Origin: Clostridiales bacterium
GTDB taxonomy: Bacteria; Bacillota; Clostridia; Christensenellales; Aristaeellaceae
Direction: 5' to 3'
Length of the DNA stretch: 64,000 bases
Assembly (NCBI GenBank): GCA_012523405.1
Contig: JAAYIN010000050.1
Coordinates: forward strand, 1-64,000
In this document: one piece after another, positions 59,514 through 64,000 of the stretch
How the letters are laid out: each line of letters opens with the position of its first letter
Numbering within the stretch: the first letter of the stretch is position 1
Made by a program: the position numbers and the translations under genes
Notes under the pieces: model-generated
What the model was told of the DNA's origin: nothing
The model's input: only the letters and a program-made list of their open reading frames with translations
The model's database searches: none

Positions 59514-61673
59514 ATGAGCCAATCGAAAGGTCGCCTTACGCTCCCCACTGACATCGATATTGTAAAAGAAACATTGGAAATCGCAAAGCGCTGGGGAGCA
59601 GATGCGTTTCGGGATGCGGATGGAACGGAGTTCCCGCCTGAGCTGCAAAGCGTAGATGGGAAAATCTACTCAACTTATTACACAACTCGAAAAGATAATG
59701 CGTGGGCAAAATCAAACCCTGATGAAGTGCAGCAATGCTATATCATGACAGGCTTTCACACTGCCGTTTCGGATACTCTTTCAATCAGCATTATGCAGGG
59801 GATATCCCCCGAGATGATGAAACCGAATACCTATGATGATATCAAGCGCTGGTGGGAGGTCATTGACCGCACCACAGGTCAAGTAGTGCAGCCTGAGAAA
59901 TGGCAGTACGCTGAGACTAGTGGTGAGGTTTTTATTCTTGAGGCAGAGGAATTCCATGAGTATACCGTCAGCTTTTTGGCCTATTTGATTTGGGATCCTG
60001 TACATATGTACAATAGCGTAGTCAACGAATGGAAAGATGTGGAGCATCAAATTACCTTTGATGTCAGGCAACCAAAGACCAAAGAGTTTTCATTGCGCAG
60101 ACTACAAAAGTATATTGATGAACATCCATGGGTGGACGTGATACGATTTACAACTTTTTTTCATCAGTTCACGCTTGTATTTGATGAACTTCATAGAGAG
60201 AAATATGTGGATTGGTATGGTTATTCAGCTAGCGTAAGTCCCTATATCTTAAATCAATTTGAAGCGGAGGTTGGTTATCCCTTCCGCCCTGAATATATCA
60301 TCGACCAAGGGTATTATAACAGTCAATATCGTGTGCCGTCGAAGGAATTCAAGGATTTCATGGCGTTTCAGCGCAGGGAAGTTGCAGCACTCGCCAAGGA
60401 AATGGTGGACATCACGCATGCAGCTGGCAAAGAAGCGATGATGTTTTTAGGCGACCATTTCATAGGGACCGAGCCATTCATGGAGGAATTTGCATCCATT
60501 GGATTAGATGCAGTTGTGGGCAGCGTTGGCAATGGCAGTACGCTGCGGCTTATTTCTGATATTCAGGGCGTAAAGTACACTGAAGGTCGTTTCCTGCCTT
60601 ATTTCTTCCCCGATACTTTCCATCAGGGCGGCAAGCCCACTCAGGAAGCAAAGGAAAATTGGGTGACGGCGCGCCGCGCAATACTGCGCAAGCCTATTGA
60701 CCGCATTGGATATGGCGGTTACCTTAAGTTGACGCTGGATTTTCCTGAGTTCGTGGATTATATCGAGCAGGTTGCCGATGAATTCAGAGCCTTATATGAC
60801 AATATACAAGGTGGGGCACCGTACTGCGCGAAGGTGGTGGGTGTGCTGAATTGCTGGGGCAAAGCACGCAGCTGGGGCTGCCATATGGTGCATCACGCGC
60901 TATATCAAAAGCAGAATTACAGCTATGCGGGTGTGGTGGAAGCGCTGTCGGGAGCTCCCTTTGATGTGCGGTTTATCAGCTTTGACGATATCCTTGAAGA
61001 TGCCGATATTTTAAAGGACATTGATGTTTTGGTGATGCTTGGCGATGGTGATACCGCTCATACGGGTGGGCTTTATTGGGAGAACCCAAAGATTGCCCAG
61101 ACGCTTCGCAGCTATGTATACAGCGGAGGCGGCTTGATCGGCGTAGGAGAACCATCGGGTCACCAATATCAAGGTCGGTTCATCCAGCTCGCGGGCATTT
61201 TTGGCGTAGAAAAGGAAACAGGCTATACACTAGGTTATGACAAGTACAATTGGGAAGAAAAGCCGCACTTTATCCTGGAGGATTTGGAAGGTGATGTGGA
61301 CTTTGGCGAAGGCAAAAAGAGCATGTATGCAATGCCTGATGCAACGGTACTCGTCCAGCGAGACCGCGAAGTGCAGATGGTAACAAATGAATTTGGCAAA
61401 GGGCATAGTGTTTACATCAGCGGCTTGCCATACAGCTTTCGTAATGCACGCGTGCTTCATAAAGCGATTCTTTGGGCGGCTGGTGCGCCTGACGAGCTGC
61501 ATTGCTGGTTCAGTTCAAACTACAATGTGGATGTGAATGCTTATGTGGCAAACGGGAAATATTGTGCGGTGAACAATACGGACGAGGTTCAAGAGACAGT
61601 GATCTGGCGCGGAGACGGATCAAGCTTCGCGCTTACCATGGAGGCAGGCGGCATACAGTGGTTTTCCATTTGA
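59514..61673 (+). CDS. GH112 galactosyl-HexNAc (or galactosyl-rhamnose) phosphorylase
   Basis: A 719-residue GH112 protein. The family phosphorolyses beta-1,3-galactosyl-N-acetylhexosamine (lacto-N-biose, galacto-N-biose) or beta-1,4-galactosyl-rhamnose to galactose-1-phosphate. The start GRLTLPTDIDIVKETLEIAKRWGADAFRDADGTEFP is typical; only its core RWGADAFRDADGT is given here as marker. The toroidal barrel and the later GVLNCWGKARSWGCHMVHHA region are intact. No signal peptide. ATG 59514 has GGAGG 8 bases upstream. Which acceptor sugar it prefers cannot be read from the sequence by eye. It is a single gene with its own promoter and a strong terminator. Confidence 0.9.
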   Translation: MSQSKGRLTLPTDIDIVKETLEIAKRWGADAFRDADGTEFPPELQSVDGKIYSTYYTTRKDNAWAKSNPDEVQQCYIMTGFHTAVSDTLSISIMQGISPEMMKPNTYDDIKRWWEVIDRTTGQVVQPEKWQYAETSGEVFILEAEEFHEYTVSFLAYLIWDPVHMYNSVVNEWKDVEHQITFDVRQPKTKEFSLRRLQKYIDEHPWVDVIRFTTFFHQFTLVFDELHREKYVDWYGYSASVSPYILNQFEAEVGYPFRPEYIIDQGYYNSQYRVPSKEFKDFMAFQRREVAALAKEMVDITHAAGKEAMMFLGDHFIGTEPFMEEFASIGLDAVVGSVGNGSTLRLISDIQGVKYTEGRFLPYFFPDTFHQGGKPTQEAKENWVTARRAILRKPIDRIGYGGYLKLTLDFPEFVDYIEQVADEFRALYDNIQGGAPYCAKVVGVLNCWGKARSWGCHMVHHALYQKQNYSYAGVVEALSGAPFDVRFISFDDILEDADILKDIDVLVMLGDGDTAHTGGLYWENPKIAQTLRSYVYSGGGLIGVGEPSGHQYQGRFIQLAGIFGVEKETGYTLGYDKYNWEEKPHFILEDLEGDVDFGEGKKSMYAMPDATVLVQRDREVQMVTNEFGKGHSVYISGLPYSFRNARVLHKAILWAAGAPDELHCWFSSNYNVDVNAYVANGKYCAVNNTDEVQETVIWRGDGSSFALTMEAGGIQWFSI

Positions 61674-61700
61674 CGGACTGTATAAACAATTGACATATAA

Positions 61701-61737
61701 GAAAAACAAGCCGCTCGTGCAGCGGCTTGTTTTTCTG
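61701..61737 (+). terminator. Terminator of the GH112 gene
   Basis: A perfect 15-bp stem (61701-61715/61721-61735), loop CGTGC, with A5/T5 in the arms, so potentially bidirectional. Confidence 0.92.
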
Positions 61738-61870
61738 TGACCAATTGCGCGTTTGAAATTGCCTGAAAAGTTTAATCGGCAGACTGCGGTCTTTTCATGC
61801 GTCTAAAGACATATGCATGGAGAGGAATGTATGTGTTTGAATATCCTTATTGAAGAAATAGCATGCAAAG

Positions 61871-61905
61871 AAAAGACTGACACCGCTTTATAGCGATGTC
61901 AGTCT
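61871..61905 (-). terminator. Terminator of the ArsR-like gene
   Basis: AGACTGACA (61874-61882) pairs with TGTCAGTCT (61897-61905), with an inner CGCT/AGCG stem. On the minus strand it ends TTTT. It lies just after the stop at 61914. Between the two terminators (61738-61870) I see nothing. Confidence 0.8.
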
Positions 61906-61913
61906 GCATGTCA

Positions 61914-62831
61914 TTACTTTTCATTTGTATAATGCATTCGTACCTTGATGCCCTGATCATAGTTGCCAAATCCACGCCCATAGATGGAAAGTCCACCTGC
62001 ATGAACGGCATCCTTTGGCGCGGCAATGCGGAGCCGCAATCCGCTGTTTGGCTGGATGTTTAAATCTGTCAGCGTTACGTCCGATAGCTTTCCGCTATCA
62101 ATAAATGTACCTTCTTCGCTGACGGAAAGCAATTTGAACAAACCGAATTGATTCCAATTGCGGTCCCACCACTCAGGGTTATAAATTCCTCGTGTACGGC
62201 CAAAATCACCCGGACTTGTCCATATGCCAACAGACATGCCATTGATCAAGAAACGTATGTCGCTGGGCCAATCATCGCATGAACCGGGGGCTTCGCTGCC
62301 GATTTCAAGCGATATCTGAAGCTCGATTGCCTTCTGACCCGGTTCTAAATAGTTTGGAATCAAATATTCAACAAACCCATGACCGAGCCATAGCATTTGT
62401 GCATCGATGCGCTCAGGTGAAGCAAAATAGCGCGGGTCATCTTCCTCGCCGATGATCTTCCCCGCTGATGCTAGTCCGCAGGTGGGGAAGGCTTCGTACT
62501 GAATGTACTGTCCAACGCCGATTTCTGCTTCATATACATTTGGATTGCGTGAAATTTGTGTTGGATCAATCAAAATACGCTCGCCGCTGGCACTGCACAT
62601 TCTTTGAACGCCGTGCTTGCCGGTGACGAACTCCACCGTTACAAAGCCGGCACTCGTCAGCATCTTGATATGGCTGGTCAGCGCGCCGTTGGTGATGCCA
62701 AGCTCGGTAGCGATATCCCCCATGGATAGCGAACCTTGTTCGTAGAGCAGTTCCATAATAGCGACTCTAGTATCGGATGAAAGGCATTTAAACAAGGGAA
62801 GCCCTTCGCGTAAATCGGAGATGTGAAGCAA
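61914..62831 (-). CDS. ArsR-like regulator with large C-terminal domain
   Basis: A 305-residue protein. The N-terminal winged helix (about 5-85) contains LFKCLSSDTRVAIMELL and MGDIATELGITNGALTSHIKML. The remaining 220 residues are a predicted beta-sandwich with IDAQMLWLGHGFVEYLIPNYL and SGLRLRIAAPKDAVHAGGLSIYG, probably sugar- or ligand-sensing. Classic ArsR proteins end after the first domain. The start is most likely TTG 62831, with GAGGTG 5 bases upstream; ATG 62858 lacks a site. It is divergent from a binding-protein gene, which it probably controls through the dyad at 62906. Confidence 0.78.
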   Translation of the reverse strand: MLHISDLREGLPLFKCLSSDTRVAIMELLYEQGSLSMGDIATELGITNGALTSHIKMLTSAGFVTVEFVTGKHGVQRMCSASGERILIDPTQISRNPNVYEAEIGVGQYIQYEAFPTCGLASAGKIIGEEDDPRYFASPERIDAQMLWLGHGFVEYLIPNYLEPGQKAIELQISLEIGSEAPGSCDDWPSDIRFLINGMSVGIWTSPGDFGRTRGIYNPEWWDRNWNQFGLFKLLSVSEEGTFIDSGKLSDVTLTDLNIQPNSGLRLRIAAPKDAVHAGGLSIYGRGFGNYDQGIKVRMHYTNEK

Positions 62832-62874
62832 TGGAATCACCTCATAGTATATTTGCATTATTGGTTTCGTGAAA

Positions 62875-62903
62875 AGTATACCATAATCCAATTGAAAGGG
62901 CAA
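62875..62903 (-). promoter_or_regulatory. Sigma-A promoter of the ArsR-like gene
   Basis: Minus strand TTGCCC (62903-62898), 17-bp spacer, TATACT (62880-62875). Confidence 0.7.
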
Positions 62904-62905
62904 TT

Positions 62906-62927
62906 CATTTTAGCATAATCTAAAATG
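62906..62927. promoter_or_regulatory. Operator-like dyad between divergent promoters
   Basis: CATTTTAG (62906-62913), 6-base spacer, CTAAAATG (62920-62927): a perfect 8-bp inverted repeat placed just upstream of the ArsR-like gene's -35 box. A related TCTAATTAGA palindrome overlaps the end of the opposite promoter (62988-62997). Confidence 0.7.
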
Positions 62928-62959
62928 AAAAAAGATTCATAGTTTTTTTGCACAAACTA

Positions 62960-62988
62960 TTGACATTTATATGGTCAGGGTGTATATT
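62960..62988 (+). promoter_or_regulatory. Sigma-A promoter of the last binding-protein gene
   Basis: TTGACA (62960-62965), 17-bp spacer, TATATT (62983-62988). The leader to the ATG is about 115 bases. Confidence 0.8.
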
Positions 62989-63111
62989 CTAATTAGATTT
63001 AGAGCACGGCATTGCTTTAGAAAACACTTAACTAAATATCTCGAGAGGAGGATTGTTCGTTTCTAATTTTACCATATCATTTTTGAAAGAAGTAAAGGAG
63101 GAAACCCCATT

Positions 63112-64000
63112 ATGAAAAAATTATTAGCTAGTATTCTATTTGTCTGCATGCTCTTTAGCATGTGCGCTCTTCCCGCGTTGGCAGATGACGCTACCCCAAT
63201 CACTTTCTGGAGCTTCCAAGCTGCTCATGTTAAGTTCATGGAAGATGCAGCTATCCGCTGGAACGAAACCAATCCCGATCGCCCCATTGATCTAAAGGCA
63301 GAAACCCTTGGCTATGATGACCTGCATAACAATCTGCTGATCTCATTGCAGACTGGCACAGGCGCACCTGATATCGTTGATATCGAAATCTCCATGTATG
63401 CAAACTTCATCACTGGTGATGAGGAGTATATCCCACTGGTTCCGCTGAATGATATCATTGAGCCCGACAAAGAAGACCTGATCATGGGTCGTTTTGAAAA
63501 CTACGAAAACCATGGCAACTATTATGGTGTTGACTACCACGTTGGCGCAGCAGCTATGATGTACAACAAGGACATCTTCGCTGAAGCTGGCATGGATATC
63601 GCAGACATCGTTACATGGGCTGATTTTGTAGAAGCTGGCAAGGTTATTAAGGAAAAGACCGGCAAATACATGATGGCTGTTGAAACCACAGAGCACTGGA
63701 CCTATTATCCCCTGATCACACAGCAGGGCAGCGATTTCTTTGACAAGGAAACTGGCGAAGTCATCCTTGATAACGAAATTAATGTGACAACCCTTCAGTG
63801 GCTGCTTGATGGCCTCAACGAAGGTATCTTCGTTGCAATGCCTGGCGGATTCTGCCATTCTGAAGAGTGGTATGCTTACATGAACGAAGGCAATGTAGCT
63901 TGCATCGCAATGCCTCTATGGTATTTGAATCGCTTCACCGATTACATGCCCGACCTAAATGGCAAAATGGCTGTGACCACCATGCCCGTATGGACTGAAG
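63112..64000 (+). CDS. Sugar ABC transporter solute-binding protein, 5' part
   Basis: An open frame from ATG 63112 (RBS AAAGGAGG) to the window end, giving 296 residues without a stop. The signal peptide (1-24, ending ALPALA before DDATP) has an Ala-x-Ala site and no clear lipobox. The mature protein starts ITFWSFQAAHVKFMEDAA and has MMYNKDIFAEAGMDIADIVTWADF, typical of family 1 binders. About 120-150 residues are missing at the right edge. Permease genes are expected next. The divergent ArsR-like gene is its probable regulator. Sugar unknown; the nearby GH112 gene makes a galactoside plausible but is not in the same operon. Confidence 0.85.
   Translation, partial: MKKLLASILFVCMLFSMCALPALADDATPITFWSFQAAHVKFMEDAAIRWNETNPDRPIDLKAETLGYDDLHNNLLISLQTGTGAPDIVDIEISMYANFITGDEEYIPLVPLNDIIEPDKEDLIMGRFENYENHGNYYGVDYHVGAAAMMYNKDIFAEAGMDIADIVTWADFVEAGKVIKEKTGKYMMAVETTEHWTYYPLITQQGSDFFDKETGEVILDNEINVTTLQWLLDGLNEGIFVAMPGGFCHSEEWYAYMNEGNVACIAMPLWYLNRFTDYMPDLNGKMAVTTMPVWTE

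Overview
This 64 kb window looks like chromosomal DNA of an anaerobic, glycan-fermenting member of the Clostridia (Firmicutes). The evidence is Gram-positive-style AGGAGG ribosome-binding sites, frequent TTG starts, many ATGA-overlapping genes, CUT1-type sugar ABC transporters without their own ATPase, a YesM/YesN-like two-component system and a selenium-type molybdenum hydroxylase accessory cluster. Most of its solute-binding proteins have type I signal peptides without a lipobox. I have seen this in Christensenellales-like genomes, but the order is a guess. I see no rRNA, tRNA, phage, insertion sequence or CRISPR array.

Layout, left to right. (1) 152-679 dcd. (2) 820-8377 is a fructan / difructose-anhydride locus: a LacI regulator, a palindromic operator, a binding protein, two permeases, a GH172 gene interrupted by a one-base frameshift, and GH32. 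(3) 8656-10278 is a membrane-anchored MutS-like ATPase. (4) 10351-22093 (minus strand) is a long array: ubiD-ubiX-lpdD (prenyl-FMN decarboxylase), response regulator and histidine kinase, a degenerate ABC ATPase, an RbsBAC-type importer, an MBL-fold hydrolase and an esterase. A divergent LysR gene lies at its head. (5) 23255-23552 is a palindrome-packed element bounded by a 14-bp inverted repeat. (6) 23579-27398 holds MsrAB, an MFS exporter and an HTH-TPR regulator. (7) 27634-32415 is a probable metal/siderophore operon (DUF3793, flavodoxin, heterodimeric ABC) with two GTTAG-N6-CTAAC sites in its leader. (8) 32746-44571 is a uronate-glycan utilization locus: LacI, ABC importer, heparinase II/III-like, GH154, GH88, an unknown beta-rich protein and a GH2 beta-glucuronidase. 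(9) 44718-54885 holds a PHP phosphoesterase and a molybdenum-cofactor/molybdate block: yqeB, yqeC, a ModE-XdhC fusion, ModE, MoeA-like, MoaC, MoaA, MOSC-Mog and ModABC. (10) 55085-59260 holds a MATE exporter, then an ECF sigma factor, anti-sigma-like protein and orphan binding protein. (11) 59514-64000 holds a GH112 phosphorylase, an ArsR-like regulator, and a divergent binding-protein gene running off the window.

The carbohydrate loci share one plan: extracellular capture by a secreted binding protein, import of intact oligosaccharide, and cytoplasmic cleavage by enzymes without signal peptides, each under a local repressor next to its operator. Three things stand out as potentially new: the array linking a UbiD decarboxylase to a two-component system with an ABC pseudo-ATPase; the metal-type operon with paired palindromes that could also form alternative RNA structures; and the molybdenum block, whose divergent promoters have -35 boxes forming one palindrome beside a ModE-XdhC fusion gene.
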